64,000 nt of DNA from Aquitalea magnusonii (lineage in GTDB: Bacteria > Pseudomonadota > Gammaproteobacteria > Burkholderiales > Chromobacteriaceae): assembly GCF_002217795.2 (NCBI RefSeq), contig NZ_AP018823.1, positions 3,906,001-3,970,000 of the forward strand, in the 5' to 3' direction. The notes below the pieces were generated by a model. It ran no database searches, was not told the DNA's origin, and saw only the letters and a program-made list of their open reading frames with translations. The position numbers and the translations under genes are program-made. Below are positions 18,576 through 29,908 of the stretch, in pieces (positions within the stretch are counted from its first letter, which is position 1; each line of letters starts with the position of its first letter).

Positions 18576-19442
18576 TTACACCGCTGCGGCACCAGCCACA
18601 ATCTCAGACAGCTCAGTGGTAATCGCCGCTTGACGGGCCTTGTTGTACACAAGGCGCAGCTGCTTGATCGTATTACCCGCGTTGTCGGTTGCAGCTTTCA
18701 TGGCCACCATACGCGCTGCCTGTTCGGAAGCCATATTTTCGGCCAGAGCCTGATAAACCACCGACTCCAGGTAACGCTTGACCAAGAACTCCATCAGGCT
18801 GGGGGCATCCGGTTCGTAGAGGTAATCCCACGAATGCGAGTGCTCCACCACCATGTGTTGCGGAGTCAACGGCAGGAGCTGTTCGAGCGTCGGTTCCTGT
18901 TTCATCGTGTTGATGAAACCGGAGTAGACGATGTAAACCGCGTCCAGTTCGCCTTCAGCGTACTGTTTGAACAGCACTGTAAGCGGGCCAATTAGTTTGT
19001 CCATCTTCGGCACATCGCCGAGCTGGACTGCGCTTGCCACGACATTGAGGCGAGCACGCTGGCAGGCGGCTACGGCTTTTTGGCCGAGGCAGCACACGTC
19101 GACTTCGACGTTCTGTTCCTGCAGTTCCTTGACCTTGGCATAGAAGCGCTTGAACGAGTTCACGTTCAGGCCGCCACACAGGCCCTTGTCAGAGGAAACC
19201 AGGATGATACCAGCGCGCTTGACAACGTCACGGCGTGCAAGCAGTGGATGACCAAGATCCGCGTTTGCCTGAGCAAGGTGCGCCATAACCGTACGCACCT
19301 TCTCGGCATAAGGACGGGCAGCGCGCATACGCTCTTGCGTTTTGCGCATCTTGGAGGTTGACACCATTTGCATCGCGCGAGTGATCTTCTGCGTGTTTTG
19401 CACGCTTCGGATCTTGGTGAGAATCTCTTTACCGACTGCCAT
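18576..19442 (-). CDS. atpG: F1Fo ATP synthase subunit gamma
   Basis: The 288-residue rotor subunit begins MAVGKEILTKIRSVQNTQKI, with the long N-terminal helix that enters the alpha/beta hexamer. It has the central VSSDKGLCGGLN motif and ends with the C-terminal helix ASEQAARMVAMKAATDNA and a following YNKARQAAITTEL. Its length agrees with E. coli AtpG (287). It lies between atpA and atpD. Confidence 0.97.
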   Translation of the reverse strand: MAVGKEILTKIRSVQNTQKITRAMQMVSTSKMRKTQERMRAARPYAEKVRTVMAHLAQANADLGHPLLARRDVVKRAGIILVSSDKGLCGGLNVNSFKRFYAKVKELQEQNVEVDVCCLGQKAVAACQRARLNVVASAVQLGDVPKMDKLIGPLTVLFKQYAEGELDAVYIVYSGFINTMKQEPTLEQLLPLTPQHMVVEHSHSWDYLYEPDAPSLMEFLVKRYLESVVYQALAENMASEQAARMVAMKAATDNAGNTIKQLRLVYNKARQAAITTELSEIVAGAAAV

Positions 19443-19481
19443 TCCTGAACCTTTCTTTAGCTACGACGTGAGTCGAAAGGC

Positions 19482-21026
19482 TCAGTTGAAGCTGTAGCCA
19501 GCCTTGAACGATTCCATCGCCTTGGCCAGTACCTTCTCGTTGTCGCCGGACAGGTCGCCCGAAGCGTTAACGGCGGCCAGCAGGTCGCTGTGGTTCGCAC
19601 GCACGTAAGCGAGGAACTCAGCTTCGAATGCCAGGGCCTTCTTCACCGGAACGTCTTCGTAGCTGCCCTTGTTCACAGCCCACAGGGTCAGTGCCATTTC
19701 GGCAGTGGCCAGCGGTACGAACTGCTTTTGCTTCATCAGTTCGGTAACCACTTCACCGTGTTGCAGCTGCTTGCGGGTAGCTTCGTCCAGGTCGGAAGCA
19801 AACTGCGAGAACGCAGCCAGTTCACGATACTGGGCCAGTGCCAGACGGATACCGCCACCGAGCTTCTTGATGACCTTGGTCTGGGCCGCACCACCCACGC
19901 GGGATACCGAAATACCGGCGTTGATGGCCGGACGGATACCTGCGTTGAAGAGGTCGGATTCCAGGAAGATCTGGCCGTCGGTAATGGAAATCACGTTGGT
20001 CGGAACGAAGGCGGAAACGTCACCAGCCTGGGTTTCGATGATAGGCAGTGCGGTCAGCGAACCGGTCTTGCCCTTCACTTCACCGTTGGTCAGTTTTTCT
20101 ACTTCGTCCGCGTTGATGCGGGAAGCGCGTTCCAGCAGACGGGAGTGCAGGTAGAAAACGTCACCCGGGTAAGCTTCACGGCCCGGCGGACGGCGCAGCA
20201 GCAGGGAGATCTGACGGTAGGCAACGGCTTGCTTGGACAAGTCATCGTATACGATCAGAGCATCTTCGCCACGGTCGCGGAAGTATTCGCCCATCGCGCA
20301 ACCGGAGTACGGGGCGATGAACTGCAGGGCAGCGGCTTCAGAAGCGGTAGCGGCCACGATGATGGTGTGACCCAGGGCACCGTGTTCTTCCAGCTTGCGT
20401 ACCACGTTGGCAATGGAGGAGGCTTTTTGACCTACGGCGACGTAGATACAAACAACGCCAGTGCCTTTTTGATTGATGATGGCGTCCAGAGCAACGGCGG
20501 TCTTGCCGGTCTGACGGTCGCCAATGATCAGCTCACGCTGGCCACGGCCTACCGGTACCATGGAGTCAATCGCCTTCAGGCCGGTCTGCATCGGCTGGGA
20601 TACCGACTGACGCGCAATCACGCCCGGCGCGATCTTTTCGATCGGGCTGGACAGCTTGGCGTTGATCGGACCCTTGCCGTCGATCGGCTGGCCCAGGGCA
20701 TTGACAACACGGCCCACCAGTTCCGGACCTACCGGCACTTCCAGAATGCGACCGGTACACTTGACTTCGTCGCCTTCGGAAATGTGTTCGTACTCACCCA
20801 GCACCACGGCGCCGACAAAGTCGCGCTCCAGGTTCATGGCGAGGCCGTAGGTGTTGCCCGGAAACTCGAGCATTTCGCCCTGCATCACGTCTGCCAGACC
20901 GTGGACACGAACGATACCGTCGGTCACGGAAATTACCGTACCCTTGGTACGGACTTCAGCGCCTTCAGCCAGGTTCTGAATCTTGGCCTTGATCAGATCG
21001 CTGATTTCAGAGGGGTTCAACTGCAT
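19482..21026 (-). CDS. atpA: F1Fo ATP synthase subunit alpha
   Basis: The 514-residue subunit has the N-terminal [16 protein letters not shown], the non-catalytic P-loop GDRQTGKTA, the arginine-finger region [15 protein letters not shown] and the [19 protein letters not shown] signature. It alternates with beta in the F1 head and carries regulatory nucleotide sites. The gene begins eight bases downstream of the atpH stop. Confidence 0.98.
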   Translation of the reverse strand: MQLNPSEISDLIKAKIQNLAEGAEVRTKGTVISVTDGIVRVHGLADVMQGEMLEFPGNTYGLAMNLERDFVGAVVLGEYEHISEGDEVKCTGRILEVPVGPELVGRVVNALGQPIDGKGPINAKLSSPIEKIAPGVIARQSVSQPMQTGLKAIDSMVPVGRGQRELIIGDRQTGKTAVALDAIINQKGTGVVCIYVAVGQKASSIANVVRKLEEHGALGHTIIVAATASEAAALQFIAPYSGCAMGEYFRDRGEDALIVYDDLSKQAVAYRQISLLLRRPPGREAYPGDVFYLHSRLLERASRINADEVEKLTNGEVKGKTGSLTALPIIETQAGDVSAFVPTNVISITDGQIFLESDLFNAGIRPAINAGISVSRVGGAAQTKVIKKLGGGIRLALAQYRELAAFSQFASDLDEATRKQLQHGEVVTELMKQKQFVPLATAEMALTLWAVNKGSYEDVPVKKALAFEAEFLAYVRANHSDLLAAVNASGDLSGDNEKVLAKAMESFKAGYSFN

Positions 21027-21034
21027 GATCTCTC

Positions 21035-21571
21035 CTAATTCTTGAGGCTTGCCGCCATCGCTTGCAGCTTGCCGCGCACGGAACTGTCGATGACATCGTC
21101 ACCGACCAGCACGCGCACACCACCGATCAGATCGGCATTGTCACGCACATCAAGGCGTACGGTTTTGCCGTACTGCTTGGAAAGCGTGCTGGTGAGTTCG
21201 GCTTTCTGTTCTTCAGTCAGCGGGAACGCCGTTTCAACTTGCGCATCAACGATGTTTTCCGCTTCGGCCTTGAACAGTTCAAACTGACTGGCGATATGCG
21301 GCAGCAGCATCAGGCGGTGGTTCTCGATCAGGGCGGCCAGAAAGTTTTTTACGCTTTCGTTGGCTCGCTCGCCGAGCACTTCCAGCATCAGCGCCTCAAC
21401 CTCTTTTGCGGTATGTTTCGGATTGGTGACAACTTCAACCATATCCGGGTTGTTCACCATGGCAGCCAGCCACGCAAGCGCATCGGACCACTGGTCCAGC
21501 GTACGCGTTTCGGTGGCGAGGCTGTATACCGCTTCGGCGTAGGGCCTTGCGACGGTAATGAGTTCTGCCAT
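21035..21571 (-). CDS. atpH: F1Fo ATP synthase subunit delta
   Basis: The 178-residue protein matches the OSCP/delta family: an N-terminal helical bundle ([14 protein letters not shown]) and the C-terminal [19 protein letters not shown] segment with [17 protein letters not shown]. Delta joins the peripheral stalk (subunit b) to the top of F1. The gene lies 7 bases after atpF. Confidence 0.95.
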   Translation of the reverse strand: MAELITVARPYAEAVYSLATETRTLDQWSDALAWLAAMVNNPDMVEVVTNPKHTAKEVEALMLEVLGERANESVKNFLAALIENHRLMLLPHIASQFELFKAEAENIVDAQVETAFPLTEEQKAELTSTLSKQYGKTVRLDVRDNADLIGGVRVLVGDDVIDSSVRGKLQAMAASLKN

Positions 21572-21578
21572 GAGTTAA

Positions 21579-22049
21579 TTAAAACTCCGCTTTGATGGAG
21601 GAAAGCAGGTCGGCGTGCTTGGCCGCATCGATCTCTTTGCGCAGGATTTTCTCTGCGCCGATCACGGCCAACTGGGCTACCTGCTCACGCAGGGCCTCCT
21701 TGGCACGCATCACTTCCTGATCGATCTGACCCTTGGCGTCAGCCACAATGCGCGCACCTTCGGTGCTGGCATTTTCTTTGGCTTCGTCCACGATCTGGGT
21801 AGCGCGCTTCTCGGCAGAAGCAATGATTTCCATTGCTTGCTGCTTGGCCTTGCGGAGTTCATCCCCAACGCGTTTTTCAGCGGCTTCCAGATCTTGCTTG
21901 CCACGTTCTGCAGCGGCCAGGCCGTCTGCAATACGCTTGGCACGCTCATCCATCATATTGGTAAGCGGAGGCCAAACAAACTTCATGGTGAACCATACCA
22001 GGATGGCGAACGTGATCGCCTGGCCCAGTAGTGTTACGTTAAATTCCAC
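21579..22049 (-). CDS. atpF: F1Fo ATP synthase subunit b
   Basis: The 156-residue protein, exactly the E. coli length, has one N-terminal membrane helix ([21 protein letters not shown], in part) and a long charged coiled coil beginning [18 protein letters not shown]. Two copies form the peripheral stator stalk. It lies between atpE and atpH. Confidence 0.96.
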   Translation of the reverse strand: MEFNVTLLGQAITFAILVWFTMKFVWPPLTNMMDERAKRIADGLAAAERGKQDLEAAEKRVGDELRKAKQQAMEIIASAEKRATQIVDEAKENASTEGARIVADAKGQIDQEVMRAKEALREQVAQLAVIGAEKILRKEIDAAKHADLLSSIKAEF

Positions 22050-22102
22050 GCTTGTTTTCCTCCAGAAAATGACTTCTACACCAACCGTTTACTGGCTAAA
22101 AA

Positions 22103-22447
<345 letters not shown>

Positions 22448-22473
22448 CTAAAAAAACAGATACCACAAACTCT

Positions 22474-23691
<1,218 letters not shown>

Positions 23692-23758
23692 TTATAGGCT
23701 GAGCGCTTGATTTGCGTCAAACTGAACATCGCCCGCACCATTGCAGTGCAACATAAAA

Positions 23759-24616
23759 TCATTTGCTTGATTTTGCTTGAAGTTTTTCAAGCAGGCGTTC
23801 GAGGTCATCCAGGTTGGCATACTCCACCTGCAAACGGCCCTGCCCACGTGCGCCATGACGAATGCTGACCTTGGCACCGATACGCTCGGACACCTCCTGC
23901 TCCAGCCGGGCAATGTCCGGATCGATCCGTTTTTCCACGGCCGGCGGTGTGGTTTTTTGGTCAGACAATTGTTGTACGCGCCGCTCCACTTCACGCACCG
24001 ACCAGGCCTTTTCCACCGCCTCGTGCGCCAGTTCCAGCTGCTGCATCACCGGCAAGGCAAGCAGCGCACGGGCATGACCCATTTCCAGTTGGCCCTGATG
24101 CAGCATGGCTTGCACCGGCTCGGGCAGCGCCAGCAGGCGCAGCAGATTGGATACCGCGCTGCGTGAGCGTCCGACAGCATCGGCTGCCGACTCGTGGGTC
24201 AGGCCAAACTCGCTGATCAGGCGCTTGAGGCCATGTGCTTCTTCGATAGGGTCCAGCTCCTGGCGCTGGATGTTCTCGATCAACGCCATGGCCAGTGCGG
24301 CTTCGTCGGCCACGGTTTTCACCACCGCCGGTACTTCGGCAAGGCCCGCCTTGCGGGCGGCACGCCAGCGGCGCTCACCGGCAATCAGCTCGTACTCACC
24401 CAAACCTACTTCACGCACCACCACCGGCTGGATCACGCCCTGGGCGCGAATGGACGCCGCCAGCTCGTCCAGTGCGGCTTCGTTCATATGGCTGCGCGGC
24501 TGGTATTTGCCTGGGCGGATCAGATCGATGGAAAGCGTGGTGAGGCGGTCGTCCGCCACTGCGCTGGTGGCGAGGAGCGCGTCTAGACCGCGCCCGAGTC
24601 CTTTGAGTTTGGCCAT
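23759..24616 (-). CDS. parB: Chromosome partitioning protein ParB (CTPase/DNA clamp)
   Basis: The 285-residue protein starts MAKLKGLGRGLDALL, typical of chromosomal ParB. It has the LRPGKYQPR-like segment (IRPGKYQPRSHMNE), the CTP-binding motif ELIAGERRWRAARKAGL, a helix-turn-helix (LTHESAADAVGRSRSAVSNLLRLL, in parts) and a C-terminal dimerisation region. It loads on parS sites and spreads to organise the origin region with ParA. It begins four bases after the parA stop. The linked atp genes and mnmG suggest the replication origin may not be far. No parS copy was seen by eye in this window. Confidence 0.95.
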   Translation of the reverse strand: MAKLKGLGRGLDALLATSAVADDRLTTLSIDLIRPGKYQPRSHMNEAALDELAASIRAQGVIQPVVVREVGLGEYELIAGERRWRAARKAGLAEVPAVVKTVADEAALAMALIENIQRQELDPIEEAHGLKRLISEFGLTHESAADAVGRSRSAVSNLLRLLALPEPVQAMLHQGQLEMGHARALLALPVMQQLELAHEAVEKAWSVREVERRVQQLSDQKTTPPAVEKRIDPDIARLEQEVSERIGAKVSIRHGARGQGRLQVEYANLDDLERLLEKLQAKSSK

Positions 24617-24620
24617 GATG

Positions 24621-25412
24621 TCAGACAGATGGAGTTGCGGTTGCGGGTTCGAGGCGGGCAGTCAGTTCCTGCGCCAGCGTGAGGTAGGCTTGGGCGCCAC
24701 GGGCATTGCGGTCGTATACCAATCCGGGCAGGCCGTGGCTGGGTGCTTCAGCCAGCCGCACATTGCGCGGAATCACGGTTTCGAACACCTTGTTGCCAAA
24801 GTGGCTGGCCAGTTGTTCCGACACCTGCTGTGAAAGATTACTACGGGCATCGAACATGGTACGCAGCAGACCCATGATTTCGATGCGCGGATTAACCGCA
24901 GCACGCACCTTGCGCAGGGTGGTGACCAGATCGGACAGCCCTTCGAGCGCATAGTATTCACACACCATGGGTATCAGCACGCTGTTGGCGGCCACCAGAC
25001 CGTTGAGGGTGAGCAGGTTGAGTGAGGGCGGGCAGTCGATCAGCACATAGTCGTACTGGTCGTCCACCAGGCTCAGGGCATTCTTCAGCCGAGCTTCGCG
25101 TGCCAGTTCGTTGACCAGTTCCAACTCGGCCCCGCCCAGATCGCGGTTGGCCGGCAGCACATGGTAGCCGCCCTCCTTGGCCGGCTGGCGCGTCTCTTCC
25201 ACCGAGGCATCGCCCAGCAGCACGTGATACACGGAGCGTTCCAGCGCCTGCTTGGCAATGCCGCTGCCCATGGTGGCATTGCCCTGCGGGTCGAGGTCGA
25301 CAATCAACACCCTGCGGCCCAGCTCGGCCAGACCTGCGGCCAGGTTGACCACGGTGGTGGTCTTGCCGACCCCACCTTTCTGATTGGCAACCGCGATCAC
25401 GCGTGCATTCAT
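24621..25412 (-). CDS. parA: Chromosome partitioning ATPase ParA (Soj-like)
   Basis: The 263-residue protein has the deviant Walker A KGGVGKTTTVVNLA at residues 12-25, the Walker A' motif VDLDPQGNATMGSG and Walker B YVLIDCPPSLNLLT. It lacks the N-terminal DNA-binding domain of plasmid type Ia ParA proteins, matching chromosomal Soj. ATP-dependent DNA binding moves ParB-parS complexes. Its ATG overlaps the rsmG stop in an ATGA junction, so the two are coupled. Confidence 0.95.
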   Translation of the reverse strand: MNARVIAVANQKGGVGKTTTVVNLAAGLAELGRRVLIVDLDPQGNATMGSGIAKQALERSVYHVLLGDASVEETRQPAKEGGYHVLPANRDLGGAELELVNELAREARLKNALSLVDDQYDYVLIDCPPSLNLLTLNGLVAANSVLIPMVCEYYALEGLSDLVTTLRKVRAAVNPRIEIMGLLRTMFDARSNLSQQVSEQLASHFGNKVFETVIPRNVRLAEAPSHGLPGLVYDRNARGAQAYLTLAQELTARLEPATATPSV

Positions 25413-26035
25413 TTAGCCACCATTCTCACCAGATGGCGTTCGGCGTCCAGACCGGGCACCGACACCGGTAGTACTTCGGCTACCGCTACCGTGTCCGGCA
25501 GCAGCGAGATTTCTTCGTAAGGATACACACCCTTCATCGCCAGGTATTGACCGCCATCGGCCAGCAGGTGCGGGGTGAGGCGGACAAACTCGGCCAGCTC
25601 GGCAAAGGCACGGCTGGTGATGCGATCGAACTTGTGTTCCGGCTGGTAGGCCTCGACGCGGCTGGTCACCACCTCGACATTGGGCAGGCCCAGTTCGATA
25701 ACGGCCTGACGCAGAAAGGTGGTTTTCTTGTGGTTGGAGTCCAGCAGCACCACTTGCAGGTCGGGACGGGCGATGGCCGCCGGAATGCCCGGCATGCCGC
25801 CACCAGAACCCACATCCAGCAGGCGGGTGCCACCGTTCAGGTGCGGCACCAGCGACAGGCTGTCCAGCAGATGGTAGCTGACCATGCGCTGCTCTTCGCG
25901 CACAGCGGTGAGGTTGTACGTGTGGTTCCACTTGGCCAGCAGGTTCAGGTAGCCGTCCAGCAGGGCCAACTGTTGTTCGGTGAGGCCCAGGGCCAGTTGT
26001 TCCAGCCCTTGTTTCAGTTCTGCAGTATGTGTCAT
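25409..26035 (-). CDS. rsmG: 16S rRNA (guanine527-N7)-methyltransferase
   Basis: The 208-residue enzyme (E. coli 207) carries the SAM-binding motif LLDVGSGGGMPGIPAAI and the family segment WNHTYNLTAVREEQRMVSYHLLDSL. It methylates G527 of 16S rRNA; loss gives streptomycin resistance in many bacteria. I start at the ATG at 26035. A TTG 15 bases upstream is also in frame and abuts the mnmG stop, so the true start is uncertain by five codons. Confidence 0.94.
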   Translation of the reverse strand: MTHTAELKQGLEQLALGLTEQQLALLDGYLNLLAKWNHTYNLTAVREEQRMVSYHLLDSLSLVPHLNGGTRLLDVGSGGGMPGIPAAIARPDLQVVLLDSNHKKTTFLRQAVIELGLPNVEVVTSRVEAYQPEHKFDRITSRAFAELAEFVRLTPHLLADGGQYLAMKGVYPYEEISLLPDTVAVAEVLPVSVPGLDAERHLVRMVAK

Positions 26036-26050
26036 GCGCTTGGCTTGCAA

Positions 26051-27943
26051 TTATTCGGTTTTGGCGTCGGCAAAGCCGCGCTTCAGATGCACCATCAACA
26101 GGGCAACCGCCGCCGGGGTGATGCCCTGGATGCGCGAGGCCTGACCCAGGGTTTCCGGGCGCTGCTGATTCAGTTTTTGCTGTACTTCCTTGGACAAGCC
26201 CTTGACCAGGCCGAAGTCGATGTCGGCGGGCAGGCGGATGTCTTCCAGATTGTCGCGGCGCGCCAGTTCTTCGTTCTGACGGTTGATATAGCCTTGATAT
26301 TTGACCTGAATTTCCACTTGCTCGGCAACCACGTCATCCGCCACGCCGCCCGCCGCTTCGGGCAGGGTCATCAGCTCGCGGTAGGCGACATTGGGGCGTT
26401 TGAGCAGGTCGAACAGGTTGTACTCGCGCTCGATACCCTTGCCCAGCAGGGCTTCCAGCGCAGCGGCATCCTGCAGCTTGGCCGGATGCAGCCAGGTGGT
26501 TTTCAGGCGGGCGGTTTCGGCTTCCACTGCGTCGCGCTTGCGACAGAAGGCATCCCACTGCGCATCGCCAACCAGGCCGAGCTTGCGGCCCATTTCGGTC
26601 AGGCGCAAGTCGGCATTGTCCTCGCGCAGTTGCAGGCGGAATTCGGCGCGGCTGGTAAACATGCGGTAAGGCTCGGACACACCCTTGGTGATGAGGTCGT
26701 CCACCAGCACGCCAAGGTAGGCCTCGTCGCGGCGCGGACACCAGCCTTCTTCATCGCGCGAATACAGTGCGGCATTCAGGCCGGCCAGCAGGCCTTGCGC
26801 TGCGGCTTCTTCGTAACCGGTGGTGCCGTTGATCTGCCCGGCAAAGAACAGGCCCTTGATGGACTTGGTTTCCAGCGTGGACTTGAGGCCGCGCGGATCG
26901 AAGTAATCGTATTCGATGGCATAGCCGGGGCGCAGGATGTGGGCGTTTTCCATGCCGCGGATGGAGCGCACCGCCGCCAGCTGGATATCAAACGGCAAGC
27001 TGGTGGAAATCCCGTTGGGGTAGAACTCGTGCGTGGTCAGGCCTTCCGGTTCCAGGAATACCTGATGGCTGTCCTTGTCGGCAAAGCGGTTGATCTTGTC
27101 TTCGATGGACGGGCAGTAACGCGGGCCCACCCCTTCAATCACGCCGGTAAACATCGGGCTGCGCGCAAAGCCGGAACGGATGATGTCGTGGGTTTGCTGA
27201 TTGGTGTGGGTAATCCAGCACGGTAGCTGCTTGGGATGCATGCTGCGCTGGCCGCGGTAGGAGAACACCGGCTCCGGACTATCCCCCGGCTGCTCTTCCA
27301 TGACCGAAAAATCAATGCTGCGGCCATCAATGCGCGGCGGCGTGCCGGTTTTCAGGCGGCCTACCGGCAAATCCAGCTCGCGCAGGCGCGCACCCAGCGT
27401 GGAGGCGGCCTGATCGCCAGCGCGGCCACCGGTGTAGTTTTCCAGGCCAACGTGAATCTTGCCGGACAGGAAAGTACCTGCCGTCAGCACCACGGTACGG
27501 GCGCGGAACACGATGCCGATGGCGGTAATGGCACCGGCCACCTGATCGCCCTCAATCAGCAAATCATCCACCGGCTGCTGGAACAGCGTCAGATTGGGCT
27601 GGTTTTCCAGCATCTCGCGGATGGCTGCCTTGTACAGGATGCGGTCGGCCTGCGCACGGGTGGCGCGTACCGCCGGGCCCTTGGAGGCATTGAGGGTGCG
27701 AAACTGGATGCCGCCGATATCGGTGGCCAGCGCCATGGCGCCGCCCAGCGCATCCACCTCTTTCACCAAATGCCCTTTGCCGATGCCGCCAATGGACGGA
27801 TTGCACGACATCTGACCCAAGGTCTCGATATTGTGGGTAAGCAGAAGCGTGGCGCGGCCCATGCGGGCGGCGGCCAGCGCGGCCTCGGTGCCGGCGTGTC
27901 CGCCGCCAACCACGATCACATCAAACTGTGTGGGATAAATCAT
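26051..27943 (-). CDS. mnmG: tRNA uridine 5-carboxymethylaminomethyl modification enzyme (FAD-binding)
   Basis: The 630-residue protein has the FAD dinucleotide motif [19 protein letters not shown] at the N-terminus. The family signatures [17 protein letters not shown] and [13 protein letters not shown], the ring [18 protein letters not shown], and the helical C-terminus ending in LMVHLKRGF follow. With MnmE it modifies the wobble uridine of several tRNAs. It is the first gene of the mnmG-rsmG-parA-parB series, in the order common to many proteobacteria. Confidence 0.97.
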   Translation of the reverse strand: MIYPTQFDVIVVGGGHAGTEAALAAARMGRATLLLTHNIETLGQMSCNPSIGGIGKGHLVKEVDALGGAMALATDIGGIQFRTLNASKGPAVRATRAQADRILYKAAIREMLENQPNLTLFQQPVDDLLIEGDQVAGAITAIGIVFRARTVVLTAGTFLSGKIHVGLENYTGGRAGDQAASTLGARLRELDLPVGRLKTGTPPRIDGRSIDFSVMEEQPGDSPEPVFSYRGQRSMHPKQLPCWITHTNQQTHDIIRSGFARSPMFTGVIEGVGPRYCPSIEDKINRFADKDSHQVFLEPEGLTTHEFYPNGISTSLPFDIQLAAVRSIRGMENAHILRPGYAIEYDYFDPRGLKSTLETKSIKGLFFAGQINGTTGYEEAAAQGLLAGLNAALYSRDEEGWCPRRDEAYLGVLVDDLITKGVSEPYRMFTSRAEFRLQLREDNADLRLTEMGRKLGLVGDAQWDAFCRKRDAVEAETARLKTTWLHPAKLQDAAALEALLGKGIEREYNLFDLLKRPNVAYRELMTLPEAAGGVADDVVAEQVEIQVKYQGYINRQNEELARRDNLEDIRLPADIDFGLVKGLSKEVQQKLNQQRPETLGQASRIQGITPAAVALLMVHLKRGFADAKTE

Positions 27944-28292
27944 CTGGCTGTACTCGGAAGCCCGTGCGCAAGACTGAAGCAGGGCAAAGCGTGCAGGAAA
28001 AACGGCCTATTCTACGGCAAAACCGATAGCAAGGTAAGTCATTGATTTGTTTCGCCCCTGCTGTAACCGGCGCTTAAAACGCCGGTCATTCACAAGTCAT
28101 ATGACGGAAATGTCTGCGTCAAACTGCATCACTAGCATGTGTTGCAAGGCCGGCCCAGCCAAAAGCTGCTGGCAAATGAAGGAGTTGCCGAGCCTGCATC
28201 CGGACATGGCCGACAGTGCCAGACCGGCATAAGACCAGCATTCCGGATCAATACGACAAGCCTGTATGCATATCCGCCAGGGGAGATAAGTC
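27944..28292. other. Divergent intergenic region between mnmG and olsB-like gene
   Basis: These 349 bases hold the promoters of two divergent genes. No convincing open frame is present; short frames lack ribosome sites or homology. A GGGGAGA ribosome site for the downstream acyltransferase is clear at about 28281-28287. Confidence 0.5.
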
Positions 28293-29042
28293 ATGCAATT
28301 GAATGAAAGCATCAATAGTCGCCGCCAACTCAAACTGGGGGTGCGCGTTGCCGAAACTGCCGACGATATCCGCCGCGCCCAAAAACTGCGCTTTGATGTA
28401 TTTGCCGGAGAAATGGGGGCCGAGCTGTCATCACAAGCCCTGGGTATTGATTGTGATGAGTACGATGCGCTGTGTGATCACCTGATTGTGGAAGATGCCA
28501 ACAGCGGCCTGGTGGTGGGCACCTACCGCATGCTGCCGCCCGATATGGCGCGGCGCGCCCCGTCGCTGTATTCCGAACATGAATTCGACCTCACCCGGCT
28601 GGACAACCTGCGCGACAGCCTGATTGAAGTGGGCCGCTCCTGCGTCCACAAGGATTTTCGCAGTGGCGGTGTGATTGCCCTGCTGTGGTCCGGCCTGGCA
28701 GATTACGTACAGAAAAAAGGGGGGGAATATCTGGCAGGCTGCGCCAGCGTCAGCCTGGCCGATGGTGGCCATCAGGCCGTCAGCCTGTACCGCCAACTGG
28801 AGTCCAGCCACCTTTCCCCTGCCGAATGGCGCGTGTTTCCGCACCTGCCGCTGCCGCTGGACCGCATTCACGATGATGCGCCCTCCTCGCCGATGCCGCC
28901 GCTGATCAAGGGTTATCTGCGCGCCGGGGCCTTCATCTGCGGTGAACCGGCCTGGGACCCGGACTTCAACTGCGCAGACTTCTTCATGCTGCTGCCGATG
29001 AGCCGCCTGACCGGCCGTTACAACCGTCACTTCGTAGGCTGA
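28293..29042 (+). CDS. OlsB-like ornithine N-alpha-acyltransferase (GNAT fold, hemolysin-like)
   Basis: The 249-residue protein fits the autoinducer-synthase/GNAT-type acyl-ACP acyltransferase family called hemolysin-like or OlsB. It has RVAETADDIRRAQKLRFDVFAGEMGA, the acidic DCDEYDALCDHLIVED, the VVGTYRML strand, the core VGRSCVHKDFRSGGVIALLW, and the C-terminal GAFICGEPAWDPDFNCADFF. OlsB attaches a 3-hydroxyacyl chain to ornithine, the first step of ornithine-lipid synthesis. The partner acyltransferase OlsA is not beside it, so the lipid product is inferred from family only. A strong terminator follows. Confidence 0.75.
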   Translation: MQLNESINSRRQLKLGVRVAETADDIRRAQKLRFDVFAGEMGAELSSQALGIDCDEYDALCDHLIVEDANSGLVVGTYRMLPPDMARRAPSLYSEHEFDLTRLDNLRDSLIEVGRSCVHKDFRSGGVIALLWSGLADYVQKKGGEYLAGCASVSLADGGHQAVSLYRQLESSHLSPAEWRVFPHLPLPLDRIHDDAPSSPMPPLIKGYLRAGAFICGEPAWDPDFNCADFFMLLPMSRLTGRYNRHFVG

Positions 29043-29075
29043 TTCTCCAGCCTGCACAGCGTTGTCGCTGTCATC

Positions 29076-29115
29076 AGCCCGGCCGAAGCCCCCGTTCGGC
29101 CGGGCTGTTCTGTTT
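29076..29115 (+). terminator. Intrinsic terminator after olsB-like gene
   Basis: A perfect 12-bp stem, AGCCCGGCCGAA (29076-29087) with TTCGGCCGGGCT (29095-29106), has a 7-base loop and is followed by GTTCTGTTT. Confidence 0.85.
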
Positions 29116-29121
29116 ATATCG

Positions 29122-29150
29122 CCTTATATCGCCACGAACCCGGCTACAAT
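29122..29150 (+). promoter_or_regulatory. Probable promoter giving a near-leaderless trmO transcript
   Basis: TACAAT at 29145-29150 is a good -10 box six bases before the trmO ATG (29157), so transcription should begin at or next to the start codon. The -35 region at about 29122-29127 is weak. No Shine-Dalgarno is present, consistent with a leaderless message. Confidence 0.45.
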
Positions 29151-29156
29151 CCGGCC

Positions 29157-29858
29157 ATGACCTATCCGTTTACCCCGATTGGCATCGTCCACTCACCCTA
29201 CAAGGAAAAATTCGGCATCCCGCGCCAGCCCGCGCTGGCCCCGGCAGCCGACATCCAGATCGAGCTGTTGCCACCCTTCAATCACCCCGACACCGTGCGC
29301 GGGCTGGATGCCTTTTCCCATGTGTGGATCAGCTTTGTCTTCCACCAGACCGCCCAGCGCGGCTGGCAGCCGCTGGTACGCCCGCCGCGGCTGGGCGGCA
29401 ATGCCAAGGTGGGCGTGTTTGCCAGCCGCTCCACCCATCGCCCCAATCCGCTGGGCCTGTCGCTGGTGGAAGTACGCGGGATCGACCTGAGCAATGGCGT
29501 AAGACTGCACCTGGCCGGTGCCGACCTGCTGGATGGCACGCCGGTGCTGGACATCAAACCTTATATCCCCTTTGTGGAAGCCCACCCGCAAGCCCGTGGC
29601 GGCTTTGTTGACGGGCCGCCGCCCTGCCTGGAAATCTGCTGGAGCCAGCCGGCCTTGCAACAGCTGGCCGCCCTGCCCGCCGCGCCGCCGGCATTGGCGC
29701 AACTGATTGAACAAGTGCTGGCGCAAGACCCGCGCCCGGCCTATCAGGACGACCCGGAACGCATCTACGGCGTGCGGCTGTATGACTACAACATCCGCTT
29801 TTGCATCCGGGATAACCATGCCCACGTGCTTGAAATTCAGCCGTTTGCCCCGAACTAA
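29157..29858 (+). CDS. trmO: tRNA (adenine37-N6)-methyltransferase of t6A (TsaA/YaeB family)
   Basis: The 233-residue protein (E. coli 235) begins FTPIGIVHSPYKEKFGIPRQ. It has the family core WISFVFHQ, LGGNAKVGVFASRSTHRPNPLGLSLVE and VLDIKPYIPFVEA, and the C-terminal DPERIYGVRLYDYNIRF. TrmO methylates N6-threonylcarbamoyladenosine at position 37 of certain threonine tRNAs using SAM bound to a beta-barrel fold. It stands alone between terminators and appears to be translated from a leaderless transcript. Confidence 0.92.
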   Translation: MTYPFTPIGIVHSPYKEKFGIPRQPALAPAADIQIELLPPFNHPDTVRGLDAFSHVWISFVFHQTAQRGWQPLVRPPRLGGNAKVGVFASRSTHRPNPLGLSLVEVRGIDLSNGVRLHLAGADLLDGTPVLDIKPYIPFVEAHPQARGGFVDGPPPCLEICWSQPALQQLAALPAAPPALAQLIEQVLAQDPRPAYQDDPERIYGVRLYDYNIRFCIRDNHAHVLEIQPFAPN

Positions 29859-29908
29859 TACCGCATGCTCCGGTCACACCGGAGCCCTTTACTCTGGAGA
29901 ATAAAATC

